A DNA stretch of 64,000 bases, from the NCBI GenBank assembly GCA_031216445.1, contig CM062218.1, positions 10,742,501-10,806,500 of the forward strand. Reading direction: 5' to 3'. The notes beneath the pieces are model-generated. The model had not been told where the DNA came from. It searched no databases and saw only the letters and a program-made list of their open reading frames with translations. Shown here one piece after another: positions 52,426-64,000 of the stretch. Position numbers and translations under genes: made by a program. How positions within the stretch are numbered: position 1 is the stretch's first letter; every line of letters starts with the position of its first letter. Source of the DNA: Lateolabrax maculatus (lineage: Eukaryota > Chordata > Actinopteri > Acropomatiformes > Lateolabracidae).

Positions 52426-54383
52426 TTTATTCATATTTTTATTAAGCAAGCTGCAGTATTTCATCATCTCACACAAGCATCTCTCCACATACTAAAAGTT
52501 TAAATGTGTGTAGGCACATAATGTTGCTAAGATTGACTAGTGTATTCATCTTAACATATGAATATTTTAAAATGTTTGCCCTCAATCATTAAGTTTTAAT
52601 TACACTGTAACTTACTTTCAAATCGTGGTCCAAGTGAGTGTTCAAAGGGCCATTTCACTTCAATATTAGAATGCATCAATATACAGTTGACAACTGTATG
52701 TTAATTCATAATGTTAGAAATCAGAGTTTGTGTCCCTCATACCAGTCTAGATTTGAGAGATCATATAAAGTTGTAGCTTCAAACCAGCTACTGTTGTGTT
52801 CAATGATAGCTGTTCTTGGCTGCGTGTGTGATGTCTCTATTTCTTAGCTTTAACGTGGGTGCATTCTCAGATCACTGAAGATATCTCAATGTGAGCTGGC
52901 ATGGCAAATAGTGGCAGACTGAGCTGATGAATCAGCACAGCTTCTCATATGCATTCATATGTTGTAAAAATATTATTCCACATGTATAGAGAGCAAACAA
53001 ACACACTGAGCACAGCACACTTGATTTTAATGTTTTAATTCCACTTACATGAAAGCACATAACCAAATAACGTACTCAGAGTGTAACTTGCAAATTCTGA
53101 ATCCTGCATCCCATCTTTTTAAAACCAAGACACTGTAATTAGAAGAAACTGGCACTACTCTGTAACTACTAATGGTCATAACGTAGCTTTCTACCAAGTT
53201 ACTTTAAGTTTATATTTAGCATTGTTTTAGTTTGTCTTTTCACAATGTTCTTTCAAGGAAAGTAAATGTTACTGTAAATCACCTGGTTCAAACTAAATCC
53301 TAAGCAAAAACTGCCAGTTTCAAAGCACGGCTAACCCTCACACCATACTACTGAGAACCACATACATTCCAGGAGTCAAATCAGGAGTCAAAGGGAATAA
53401 AATACACCAAAAGAAAATACAAAACACCTGAATAGAAAAGGGTAGAAAGCCACATAAAAGCACATGGCAAAAGTATCCTCTGTACTGCTGAAAAGATAAA
53501 ATATCAAAAGTTACAGTATCCAGCCATTTTGTCAAGTTGTTCACTCTCTCTTAGGCTGTCTATACCTTGTAATGTGTTATGGAAAATTGCAGGAAATTAT
53601 AGTCTACACATTTCACTGAGAGTGAAAAGTTGTCAGTAAAATGGAATGTAGTCCTCTCAACAAAAAGATCAACCAAAATTTAACTACAGTTTTGGCAAGT
53701 GGCCATTCATACAGAAAACCTTTCCCACGCCTGAATGCACATAGAACCTACTGAGCCATGACACATGTACCATCCATAAAAACACTACCTGCTACACCGG
53801 ACACTGACAGGGCAGGATGGATACAAGCAATATGGTAATAGATCTTTACCAAGGTTATTTGTGCCATCTATATGATCACTGCTATTGTCGGATGAAACCT
53901 AAAAATTTTGTGAATTCAGACCGCTGTGACCATTTTACAGCTAATGTGCTTCAAAGGAGTTTTGAAAGTGTCACAAAGTTTGTAAATGTTTAGTTCAAGT
54001 AAAAACATACAAATTATCAAAATTACAGTTAGAGGTTCTTTGTGTTTTCCTGGGTTAGGGGCTGATTTGGATCTAAAGGAGGGATTTCATCTGGACTAAG
54101 TCATGGACAAAAAAAACAAAATACCAAAAAAATAAACATCCACTGGTTCACACAATGAGTAATGTTAAAAAAAAAAAAAAATCTATTCCATTCTTTTCTC
54201 CGTGGAGGTGCTCATACAATTAACAAACGCACTTCAATGTTTCTGCACACACATACTGTACTTTACACATTGTGAGTGGAGTGTAAACATACATATCTGT
54301 GCATGTATGTGCAAACACAACCACACACACAACTTAGGCTGGTGAGAGGTAAAAAATGTGTGTTTTTGTTTTTTTTCTGAAGT
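52426..54383 (-). other. Probable 14-3-3 gene 3'UTR
   Basis: Minus-strand AATAAA at 52426-52431 would give a 3'UTR of about 1.95 kb, similar in scale to mammalian YWHAZ. The region is A/T-rich and has no open frame of interest on either strand. Confidence 0.45.
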
Positions 54384-54873
54384 TCATTTCTCCTCAGCTA
54401 CCTGCTCCTGCTCCTTCTCCTTCTCCTTCTCCTTTTCCTTCTCCTTTTCCTGCTCTGGCTCCTGCTCCTGCTCATCTCCTTCAACCTGGGCGTCTGACAT
54501 CCACAGCTGCAATAAAGCAAGGGATACTGGGATTAGTACAAGGCAAGAAGCAAGGGGAAGACCCTTTTCATCTGAAATATTTAGTTGAGTTTCACGAGTA
54601 ATGTGAAACTCAACAAAACCAGTCGAGAGATCAGGGACTGAAGAAACAGAGTATAAGAAGAAGCTGAGATGCGGGTACATGAAGTTGAGACACTCACTGT
54701 CAGATTGTCACGGAGCAGCTGCATGATCAAGGTGCTGTCTTTGTACGATTCACTGTTGAGCGAATCCAGCTTGGCAATGGCGTCATCAAAGGCCTGGAGT
54801 AGACAGAGACAGCCATTAATGCTTCCCAATCCAGTATGTAAGCAAATGTAAATTCACCAACATGAGATGGATA

Positions 54874-54934
<61 letters not shown>

Positions 54935-57900
54935 TCACACCTGTAATTGTGGTTCGGATCAAACTGAAAAGTCAGAAAGTCCGAACCAAACAAGGTAGAT
55001 TTGACAGGGCCCTTACACAAACATGTTGATACCACTCTCTCTGTATGGTAAATATAATGATACAGCCAAAAGCCGGTTAGCTTAGTTGAGCATAATGACG
55101 GAAAACTCCCAGTATTTCCTTTTCTCTCCACCCCTCCTACTTCTCACCACAGCATTCAGGCAGCCTCTCACTGCAGATTCAGACTGTTCCAAAGCAATAA
55201 CTAAAGCTAAAGGAGTGTTCACTGGGGAAATGTCACTATACTCGGCCGTAGAGAATTCAGGATTTAAGCATACAGTCAAAGTGCTTGAGTTCTGATACAA
55301 CGTGCCTTTACTTGTGCATTTCAGTCAGTCCATTGTGCTGCTCTGTATAAACAAGCACATTGCAGTTGTTCAGGAATTAAATAGGTCAATGGATTCTTAC
55401 GGTTATTAAATTTTTTTAATAAATAATTTAAAATTTAACCATATGGCAATAGTATGTATAGATAGTCTAACAATGGCACAGCCATTAATGCTTGAAAATG
55501 TAATCTTATCATGACTTTAAAATCGAAAGTCAAATCCAATCGTGGATTTGGAGAATCTTGACACCCTTAGACGTGAGTGGTATCAATCTGCTCATCTAAC
55601 TCTCTGCAAGAAAGCAAATTAACGTATTTCACAGAATGTTGCACTAGTCCTTTATATCCAAAGCCATTTCCAATTGTGTCCAGGTCAATTCCAATAAAAC
55701 GAAAAGGCCAAACATCACAGGGACACTTTAATAGAACAGAGCCTGTCCTGTACCTTTCCTGCTATGACAAGTCAAAATGCCTGTTGGTAAAAAGACCTAT
55801 AGCATTCATATTGTATCCGGTCTGTGAATGGATGGCTACACTTACTAAAGCAGGAGGAGTCTCAGTCATAAAAACAGAATGAAGGCAATTGTCACAGACC
55901 ACCAGCCCAACATTAACCTCATATAATATTTCTCACCAGATTTAAAACAATTCATCTTTTAGAGGACAAATAAAAAAGGTAGATAAAAAAAATGTAATCA
56001 AAGAGAAACCAAAATAAAACCCTAATGTGAGAAGTGAATGGTTCTTACCGTCTTAGCCAGTTCGCAGGCTTTTTCAGGTGAGTTGACTATCTCGTAGTAG
56101 AAGACAGAGAAGTTAAGAGCGAGGCCGAGGCGGATGGGATGTGTAGGCGGCATTTCTGCGCAGCTGATGCCAAAGGCCAGTTTGTAGGCCTCTTGTGAGT
56201 TATTGATGATGGCTATGGATAGGAAGACAGACCAATCAGCAAGCAGATATATCAAATGTGGGAAAAAACAAGATTTGGTTGGTTCACATCACTTTGTTAC
56301 TGCCATGGATAGGAATACACTCCACTGTGCACCATCTGTGTGTGCATTATGGTGCATGTTACTGCTTCTCAGACCTCTTTCTGGCAATCACAACCACCGT
56401 TGCCAATATTTACACATATTAAGCATGCAAAAACAGAACTTGAACAGCCTTACAGTTTAACTCCTATAAACATGACATCCAAGAGCCCAGTCTGTCCAGT
56501 AGGGCCGCAGTTACTGATTATTATGTTTATCAATTAATCTGTTGATTGCTTTCACGATTACTCAATTGGTCAATAAAATGTCAGAAAAAAAGAAAAATGG
56601 CCATCATGATTTCTCTACCTAAGCTGATCTCATTAAATTGTTCATTTTTTTTTTAACCAACAAATGCTGGACTCATCGATGTTTGGTATTTAGATAAAAA
56701 GGTACATTGTTTATTATTTTTCTGATCAACTAATCAAGTCGTTGTTTTAGCTCTACTGTGTAGTACAGTTACTTCAAAACAGTTTAAACCAGTTATTTGC
56801 AAAGACTCAGAAGTTATTTCAGCAACATGAACCACAAACAGCAAAAACAATACAGCCACTATTACTTAAGATAGTGATTAATTAGAATAAAAGAAAAAAA
56901 CAGGACTCAATTAAGACGACAAAGATTCTCCTCAAAGCCAAAGAATTATCTGGTGTTATAAGTTTGTAAGGATAGCCTTTGAGAAAGATAATATATTTTA
57001 GAAGATCAATGTCTCATGTGAGCATGTACTTCTGCCATGTACAGTCAAAACCCAGACTGGAAAACTTCGTCACCTTCACTTGGGTGATTTGTGGTCCACA
57101 CCAACCAGATCAAACAATTTCACCAATTTGTGGGATTGCAAATATAGAGCTGAAGGACACTGCATGCAATCAAACAACATAATCTAAAACTGAGGAGGAA
57201 AAAAGGAAGGAAAAAAAACGCAAAAAAACAAACAAAAACAAACGCCAAGGCAGTTCGGGTTGCCATAGCCACCAAAGAAACTCTAAAAATGCCTCCCAGC
57301 AACCAGGAGCCAACACCCTGGTGCTGCTCCTGTTACCATGACAACCCAGCAGCAGCCCTTGCCTGCATTTTGGCTGACGGTTGTAGGTCAAGGACGGGGA
57401 GGGTGTCAGTATTCTGCAGGGAAACTTGTTTTTATTGTTATTTTTTATTTTTTATTTTTTTTTAGAAAATAACATTTTTGTCATTTATTTTGAAAAATGT
57501 AAACATTCAACAGTGTTTCCATGGCCACAATTCTGGTTGTAACTGTTATGGCACTCAGACAGGATATTGTCAATTGACAAAATATATTACGCATGCAATA
57601 AACACAAATGTCAGTAATGCTCCATTGTAAGCATCCTCTGACCTGTTGATAATTCCTGAACAACTGCAGCTTGCGCTCATTTATACAGGGCAGGCACAAC
57701 GGACTGACACTGTAGCAGAACTCAAGCACTTTGACCAAATGCTTAAATCCTGTACTCTTTACTACTGAGTATAGTTGCATATCTGCAGTGATAAAAAACA
57801 CTCCTATAGCATTAGTTATTGCTTTGACACAGTCTGAATCTGCAGCGAGAGGCTGCTTGAACACTGTGGTGAAGAGGACTCGCCATCCTGTTTGTTTTTG

Positions 57901-60250
57901 TCTTGTTCTGCTTAACGACACCTTTGGGTGATGCCGTCGTAAATAATATGTTTGAAGTGTTTCCACAGACATGCCCGACTTCAGTTGAATAATGTCGGCA
58001 TACAGTTTGACACTAATCATTCTCCATTCTGTCCAGCTCTGGTCTCTCAGTTTGTGTTTGCCACTCAGATGGCAGCAACACTGCATGAGCTTGACTAACC
58101 AGGCCTTGCTGACTAGAATGCTGCAGCTGATAAACAACAACTGGTGCACCGACAAAACCTTTTAGCAGAATTTCTGTTCTGTGTGTTCGAGTAGTAGACA
58201 TAAATAGACTATTTGTTTGAGTAATTGTTTGGGTCACAGGGTGTAGCGAACCGAGGAAGTCGCATACCAAACCGGTTTCGTTGTACCGAACAGTTCGGGA
58301 TGAATACATGTACCGTTACACACTTACATAGCAATGCCTGTTGTTTAGAGTAGGTGGAGGTTTATGCGTTTGTGTTGTCTTGCGTATTGTTCATGAACTC
58401 TAAGCATAATAATCTAGCTAGGAGGATCTAGGATGGAGCAATGTATGACGACAAAAAGAAAAAAAAAAACACTACAGGACACAAGGAGCTCCACTTTACT
58501 TACCATCCTTTTGCTCTCCAGTGGCTACCTCAGCCAGGTAGCGGTAGTAGTCTCCCTTCATCTTCAGGTAGAAGACTTTGCTGTCAGCAGGTATGGCATT
58601 GGGGATCAGATGATTGTCGAGCAGGGCCTGCAAGTGAAAGTATGCGACATTAGTGGTGAAAAGTGTGGAACTCGACACAAAACTTAACAAGTCAGTTCAT
58701 GAGTTAATGTTTACACCTGAATTTGGATGTTTAAGTGTGCTACCTGAACCTTGTGAGAAAACCATCAGCACATTTGCTTTAAAGGACAACCCCATTCTCA
58801 TTCCCCATTTTTCAGAAGTCGTCTTTTTAAGTTCACAAATTCGTGTCTTGGAGTGACAGTGAATGTGCGAATACAGGATGTATCCAAATACTCATTTCAA
58901 ACATGGAGCTAGTCTAGTCTCAGACATCTTGTGAATGCTACAGCACACCAAGATACAATAATGTCACAACCACTACACTATGTGTATTTATGTATGTATA
59001 GTATACTTATTTTTAGTGCTGACCGATAAATTGTATTTTCAACCTCAACGGGTTATGAAAATGCGAGATAAACACATCGCAGAAGACTGCCTGACACATG
59101 ATGAATGAGAAAACGCCTCAGCCATAGCGGAGGAGATCTGCGAGAATTTTCAGTTTAATTGGTTGGATATTCATGTTCAAATTGTTCAATAAAAGCATGT
59201 TCGAAGTAATTTATTTTAGTTTTTTATTCAGAGGGCATAGGCCATTCAATGTTTGGGTCCAAGTTAGCACTATTAAAGCAGAAGGACATAGGAACCCCCG
59301 AGCTAATATGCACACTTCCATATTTGTTTGTTAATCCCAAATCATGTAGTCATCACAATATTGTTTTTTTTTTTTATATAATTACTAAAAAATTACCTTT
59401 GCTATGACGATCAAAAGTATATTGTGAACTTTTTACTCCACCACCTCCGTTAGCTGAGCAGCGATCAGCAGTTACAAATGAGACCGGCTGACCAACAAAT
59501 TCTGCAGCATTAAACAACTTAATCCAACTAGGAGGTGACGATTTAACTAGGTGCTCAGTCTGTATCAGCTCAAAAACCCTGCACGTCATGTACAATGATG
59601 GCTTTCCCAAGAGCTGCTGGATATATAACATAAATAACACAGTAGAGCACTGACCCTCAATCTCTTATTTATATACATAGAACACACATTAATTAATTAT
59701 GTTAAGTTTTTTAAATGAAAAGGCTGCGGATCATTTATCTTAATAGCCAGTTGTTTTTCATATTGTACTTCCCTTCTCTCCCTCGGATTATTTCAATTCA
59801 AATGCTTCCAGTTCTCACTAGAAAACAACCATATCCTCTATACCAATATTTACTTTGTTGCACTTCTCATTGTCTTCCCATCCATCAATCTCAATTCAAG
59901 CATTTACTCTCTACTTTCACCTCCGTCCACCCATCGCCATTGTCTCTGCTTCTTACCAGTACATCTTTGCAGATGTCATTCAGCTCCTTCTCGATCTTTA
60001 ATTTGTACTCCTTGACCAATTCGGTCTTCCTGCTGTCATCAAACTTCTCCTCCATGCTGGACACCACCCTCCAGGAGGACCTCCTAGCCCCCACCACATT
60101 CTTGTAGGCAACAGAGAGCAGGTTGCGCTCCTCGTTGCTGAGCTCCGAGGCCTGCTCAGTAACAGCCTTCATGGCTGCGGCCATGTCATCATAGCGCTCA
60201 GCCTGCTCTGCCAGCTTGGCTTTCTGTACCTGCTCCTCCTTGTCTGCCAT
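54384..60250 (-). CDS. ywhaz: 14-3-3 protein, zeta/beta-type, with extended Glu/Lys/Gln tail
   Basis: Exons in transcription order: 59957-60250, 58504-58627, 56049-56212, 54698-54793 and 54384-54506. They give 266 aa (usual 245-248). 14-3-3 dimers bind phospho-Ser/Thr motifs of client proteins. The ligand-groove residues are present: Lys and Arg in AYKNVVGARRSSWR, Arg-Tyr in KGDYYRYLAEVA, Asn in LGLALNFSVFYYE and the Trp of LWMSD. Differences from ordinary zeta/beta include MEEKFDDSRKTELVKEY where IEQKTE... is usual, and GISCAEMPPTHP for EISKKEMQPTHP. After LWMSDAQVEGDE the tail runs into EQ and EK dipeptides encoded by a GAGAAG microsatellite and ends VAEEK. The gene lies beside pabpc1 as YWHAZ does in human, so I use that symbol, but sequence alone only supports the beta/zeta group or a fish paralogue. 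Confidence 0.85.
54874..54934 (+). repeat. (TAA)n microsatellite in a 14-3-3 intron
   Basis: About 20 perfect AAT/TAA units in intron 4 of the coding region, about 80 bp from the exon ending at 54793. Confidence 0.97.
55140..55400 (+). mobile_element. hAT/ZBED-type transposase relic, plus strand
   Basis: The sequence encodes FRQPLTADSDCSKAITKAKG, then YSAVENSGFKHTVKVLE, matching the region after the BED finger of ZBED1-like hAT transposases (ITKAIGVFI...YSVVENxGF). It aligns at the DNA level with the reverse complement of 57628-57880. It is truncated and frame-broken. Confidence 0.7.
55572..55655 (+). mobile_element. Fragment of the 470-bp MITE-like family
   Basis: GTGGTATCAATCTGCTCATCTAACTC, AGAAAGCAAATTAACG, then ACAGAATGTTGCACTAGTCCTTTA match the 3' end of the element at 30097-30566. 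Only the terminal ~85 bp is present. Confidence 0.65.
56497..56757. mobile_element. MITE-like repeat with GGGCTGCAACTAA-type ends
   Basis: The left end CAGTAGGGCCGCAGTTACTG and the inverted right end CAGTAGAGCTAAAACAACGA form imperfect terminal inverted repeats. The interior (GATTATTATGTTTATCAATT, ATAAAATGTCAGAAAA) resembles the repeat starting at 61107. Confidence 0.55.
57628..58325 (-). mobile_element. hAT/ZBED-type DNA transposon relic, minus strand
   Basis: Read on the minus strand, it starts near 58325 with a palindromic CGGTACATG/GAACTGTTCGGTAC-type segment. It then shows a BED zinc-finger remnant (LRRHHPKVSLS, with the cysteines in another frame) and a transposase segment (FKQPLAADSDCVKAITNAIG, YSVVKSTGFKHLVKVLEF). 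Frameshifts split the frame and the catalytic region is missing. It lies in intron 2 of the 14-3-3 coding region. It is a dead element, the inverted partner of 55140-55400. Confidence 0.7.
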
Positions 60251-60264
60251 GGCTCCTGTGTGGG
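60251..60264 (-). other. 14-3-3 5'UTR end of the first coding exon
   Basis: A CCTTCCTCAG acceptor lies immediately upstream of 60264, 14 bp before the ATG. This implies an upstream untranslated exon. Confidence 0.6.
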
Positions 60265-62477
60265 CTGAGGAAGGACGGACACAGGAGAGGGAGTCGGGAA
60301 GGACAAAACAAAGGGGACAGGAGACGGATTAGGAAGACAGAGGAGAGAGCGTTGGGGGAGGGCAGGAACAAGGAGAGGAACAGTGGAGAAACATGGTGGG
60401 GAAGGGGGGAGGGATTTGATCATTTCACTTCAATGAAGGAGGACTACAGTACATGTAAACGTGTTGCCCTTCATGCACAACCTGATTCCTCAGAAACCTT
60501 GGTTCTGGTATGCATTAAGTGGCACATTATTTATCACATTATTTTCTGCTATAACCCTATCAGTGTTCCAGTCTCTCACAATGCTTGGGATTTTTCAATA
60601 GTAGGTGTGTCTTGGGCGTGTGCATGCCAGCTTTTTTGGATTTCAACCAGCTTGGCTCATCTGCACTCAGACTGGCACAGACTTGATTTACACTGGTGAC
60701 TAAATTAACTTGGCACTTGTAAGTCATTAAACGTACAGCCTGGGGAAGTGGTTATACATGTACAGAGATTTTACTTCAGAGATAAGATAGATCTTTCTCC
60801 AGATTCATTTCAAGATTAGCAAGATTAATGAAACACTTCCAACAAAGAGTGGTTGTAGGGCCACAATACTGAAAATAGAAAGTTCCAATAAGGTTGCAGC
60901 CAATGATACTTTTCATTATCCATCCTATTATTTTAGGTTGCTTTATTTACAAAAGCCATTTATCAATTTCATTAATGTAGATTTTTTTTCTAGATTTATT
61001 GCATGGGCCATGAAATGTAAAATATGATACAAGATGTAGTGAAATACTGAAAAATAGACATCACAATTCCCCAAAGCCAAAAGGTGACCTATTCAAGATA
61101 TTGTGTTAGGGCTGCAAATAATGATTATTTTCATTATAAATTATTCTGCAGATTGTTATCTTGATGAGCCGAGATAGTTGTTTTGTCTTTAAAATGTCGC
61201 AGAATAGAGAAACACTTCCCAGCACACTCTGAGATCTTCAAACTGCAAATATCTTTCCCAACCAACTGTCCAAAACCCCCAAATATTCAGTTAACTATCA
61301 GATGACACAGAAAAGCAGGAAATCCACATAAACAGATGGAACCTGTAGATGTTTGCCATTTATTTGAAAATTACTGTTTGCAGATACATTTTTAAATTAA
61401 GAAAAGCAGCAAATCCTTACATTGTTGAGGCTGAAACAAGATAACGTTTAGCACTGTTGCTTGATAAATGACAGATGATCCATTTCTTATCAAAACAGTT
61501 GTAGGTTAATTAATTTCCCTATTAATTTCAGTGATGTATGTTACACAATTAACCTTTAAAATGATACGAGTGAGGCAAAACTGTACAGTAACCTATCAAT
61601 ATTGGTTCTGATCATACCCCCGATGGCACCCAATTCAATAGCTATTTTTTTTTCCTAGGCTACATCCTAGTTAGAAGATTTTACAATGTCCTAACTGCAG
61701 ATCTGTTGCAGCAACAATAAACTAATTTCCTTACATGTTACCACTGTACACGCAAAGGAAACAGCAGGCCTATATGAGACCAGCTTTTCCAACAAAAAAA
61801 AAAGAAATCACACCATAGTGAGTCAGACTTGCCAGCTCGCAGACACCTGCACCCTTCTGAGGAATGTCTGCCACCCAGCTACACACACACACACACACAC
61901 ACACCTGCCCACCCAGGTCCTACAGTGCACAGCAGGCACAGACACACACCGTCAAAAAATAGCCACCCACGTATAACTAAGATTTAATACTGGGGGTGTT
62001 TAATGTGAAAAACGCGTACTGATGCTGCAGACGGACAGAAGAGAGCTCATCATGGTGTCTGCAACACAGAAATGAAAGGAGCCTAGCTTAGTTCAGTCCA
62101 AAGTGAACGCCCTTTTTCGCTTCCCGGATAACAAACCAGAGCTGCCGCTTCTGCGAGCATTCAACCTTCATTTTTAGGTCGCCTCGTTCACAAAGGCTAC
62201 GCTGGCACACCCGAGAGCTGCTCCCTAAACGCGGCGAGCGGAGGAAAAATAGACGGGTTTAAGTGCAGCGGCGCTTCCCATTCAGCGAGCGCCGAACAAT
62301 GACTGAGCAGCGGCGCATCGATGATTTCCTCTTACGGTCCCGCTAGCCACGACTCGTGCGGGATGTGTAAAAAAAAAAAAAAAAAAAAAGGCGCCCCGAA
62401 GCACACGACGCGACGGGAACGGTTTTCCGTCGAAGAAAACACCGCCGACCATCGGTAGCGAACAGATGTGGACTAAC
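60265..62477 (-). other. First intron of the 14-3-3 gene
   Basis: No coding exon. It contains a repeat resembling 56497-56757 (from about 61107 to 61450), a (CA)n tract at 61881-61905 and GC-richer sequence after 62100. Confidence 0.5.
61107..61450 (+). repeat. Dispersed repeat, GGGCTGCAAATAATGATTAT family
   Basis: It starts TAGGGCTGCAAATAATGATT and shares GATTATTTTCATTATAAATT and AAAATGTCGCAGAA blocks with 56497-56757. A CCAAATATTCAGTTAACTATC segment also recurs near 49665 (CCCAAAATATTCAGTCCACTATC). Confidence 0.55.
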
Positions 62478-62610
62478 CTGTGAGAGTCGTTAGACGGTGT
62501 TGTTCCTGATTCCCGACCGCACAGCTGATGATCTCTCCCGCTCGTCCACGGGGTTTCCCTCCAATCAAAGACACAGCAGCAGGGTCGCACCGGGACGGAT
62601 GACGTCAGAC
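62478..62610 (-). promoter_or_regulatory. Putative 14-3-3 non-coding exon 1 / promoter
   Basis: Minus-strand donor GACTCTCACAG|GTTAGTC has its exon border at 62478, in a GC-rich stretch upstream of the acceptor at 60264. The 5' limit is not visible. A CpG-rich region extends through about 62100-62640. Confidence 0.5.
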
Positions 62611-62663
62611 CCGGGTTGCTGGGGCAACCGAATCTGCGGGCAAAAAAAAAAAAAAAAAAAAAA

Positions 62664-64000
62664 ATAGTTTTAAAGCCACGTAAACTCACTCAGTGGACCG
62701 TGTTTTTACAAGAGTGGGTAAGAGTTTCCGATGCATGTATTACATTGCTTCTCTAATTTCCTATTCTAAAATAAAAATAATAATTTGTTTCAGTCTCCCC
62801 TTTTTATTCTCTGTTGCTGAAATCCTCAAACTGTGAATCTACGAAGTTCTACTGTTGTATGAATGTTAAACAAATACATGTCCCATGAGCGTAACTCGTC
62901 CAAAAGCGTCCGCAAGGACTCACGGGAGATGTAGTTGATTATGTATGACAAGGGACGTTCACGTGTTACTGCTCAATATACTAGCAGATAGCTATGTCTC
63001 CTGAAATGGGGACAGAAGACAGTACGTTTCAGAAATAATAGTAAAAGTAGTAATATTATAGCCCAGGGAGCAGATTTTAACCCGGAAGTGGTGCAATGAC
63101 CCCTCTTTTGTACAGTCTCCTAAATGCTAGAAACTGTCGGTTGCTATGGAAACTATGTCTCTAGGAGGGACCATGTTTTATGGTCTATGGGAGGGACACG
63201 AGACACGTCGATGGACCAGGTTTAGACACGTCACTCTTCTCAATACAGTTTTCCCATCATCACAAGTGAAAAATAAAGAAATGAAAAAAATGCACACATG
63301 CACACACACGCAGTAATGTGCATTTGCGTTGACAGAGTAAATGAATCATAGAGAGATGACACTTCATTGATAGTAACAGTGAGCATTACTATGAAGGTAA
63401 TGTTAAATTAGTTGTTGACCTCTCATTAAGCACCAGTGGGTAAAGCTACTGAGTCCTAAAGGCTAGATAAACAGTTCTCATTACTACATAGAAATCACTG
63501 AAAAAAATACACTTTTAACTTTCTTTCTGACACATTTACTGCAACCTACAGCTGAGGTAGATGCAACATATGTGAATGAAAGTGATGCTCTCCCCTAAAT
63601 CTTCCATTGAAAAAATAAATAAATAACACAGGCTGAAGCTCCACCTAGTGTCTACCTCAAAAACTGCATCAATGAAATAAAGAAGTATTATTTCAGCAAT
63701 AATCAGGTTTTCAGCAGGGTTTTTCTGTTTTTTCTGAAGCAGGACAGGAGATTGCAAAGGACTTCTGTGTGTGATTTTGAAACGTGAGCTACTTTTGGGC
63801 CCAGACAGAAATGATAATAATATAGCAGTACTGTTGCCATGGTGGCCACGGCCCAGTGCGGTTCCACAACTGAGTCCAGAGTAGTTTTCCTAAAAAGAAA
63901 AATGCTCATAATTTGGTCTACATTGGCCATAGATGTTTTAAGACACTGGCAAATAAAGCCAAAAAACGTATTTATCACCAGTACAATGAAAGCAGTCTCT
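62664..64000. other. Right-flank region without a supported gene
   Basis: A/T-rich sequence with short CA-rich and A-rich tracts. One minus-strand segment (63703-63890) with a good Kozak context is discussed as a weak exon candidate. Nothing else was recognised. Confidence 0.45.

Noticed and set aside
54384..54680. Minus-strand frame starting at 54680 as a separate acidic protein
   Set aside because: Its 3' part is the last exon of the 14-3-3 gene. The upstream part is intron read-through past a good acceptor.
55140..58325. Treating the hAT-like segments as a host ZBED gene
   Set aside because: Frames are broken, the BED finger is split between frames and the catalytic and dimerisation parts are missing. 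They lie in introns.
62282..62689. Minus-strand 135-aa frame
   Set aside because: It spans the putative 14-3-3 promoter/5'UTR exon and two poly(A/T) runs that encode poly-Phe. Low-complexity artefact.

Overview
The window is nuclear DNA of a ray-finned (teleost) fish, most likely a percomorph. The genes are vertebrate, intron-rich and spliced at GT-AG sites. The order sv2a, sf3b4, lix1l, pabpc1, ywhaz joins blocks that lie on human 1q21 and 8q22. An afp4 (14-kDa apolipoprotein / type IV antifreeze-like) gene, known from fish, lies among them, and several repeats resemble families common in percomorph genomes. No bacterial, viral, CRISPR or operon-like content was seen.

Layout. 1-4700 (+): two tandem papain-family cathepsins of the S/K/L group. 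The first is cut by the left edge, so only its last two exons are present. The second is complete (7 exons, 328 aa). 5200-23150 (-): sv2a, a 12-TM synaptic vesicle glycoprotein, with 12 coding exons (735 aa), a 5'UTR exon inferred about 3.5 kb upstream and probably a long 3'UTR. 24131-28516 (-): sf3b4, the U2 snRNP SF3b subunit with two RRMs and a proline-rich tail (6 exons, 401 aa). 29310-37157 (-): lix1l (6 exons, 356 aa) with a GC-rich first exon. 37440-41570: gene-free stretch with transposon remnants and hairpins. 41580-43690 (+): afp4 (3 coding exons, 128 aa, TATA/CCAAT promoter). 43885-51280 (-): pabpc1 (13 coding exons, 634 aa). It has a 3'UTR intron, a 5'TOP-like start and an A-rich 5'UTR tract of the kind used for PABP autoregulation. 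52426-62600 (-): a 14-3-3 gene, probably ywhaz-related by position, 266 aa, with an unusual Glu/Lys/Gln-rich tail. 62660-64000: no convincing gene.

These genes do not form one pathway. sf3b4 and pabpc1 act in mRNA splicing and in translation/stability, sv2a in synaptic vesicles, the cathepsins in lysosomes and ywhaz in phospho-protein signalling. The neighbourhood reflects ancestral linkage. afp4 and pabpc1 converge with about 200 bp between their 3' ends.

Repeats are abundant: microsatellites, two 470-bp MITE-like elements with terminal inverted repeats, an inverted pair of hAT/ZBED-type transposase relics inside ywhaz introns, and two almost identical ~200-bp repeats in two pabpc1 introns. 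I found no convincing undescribed biological system. The items most worth checking are the 14-3-3 tail, the pabpc1 5'UTR architecture and the repeat-filled pabpc1 intron. Exon borders were read by eye from splice sites and phase, and all coding phases close.
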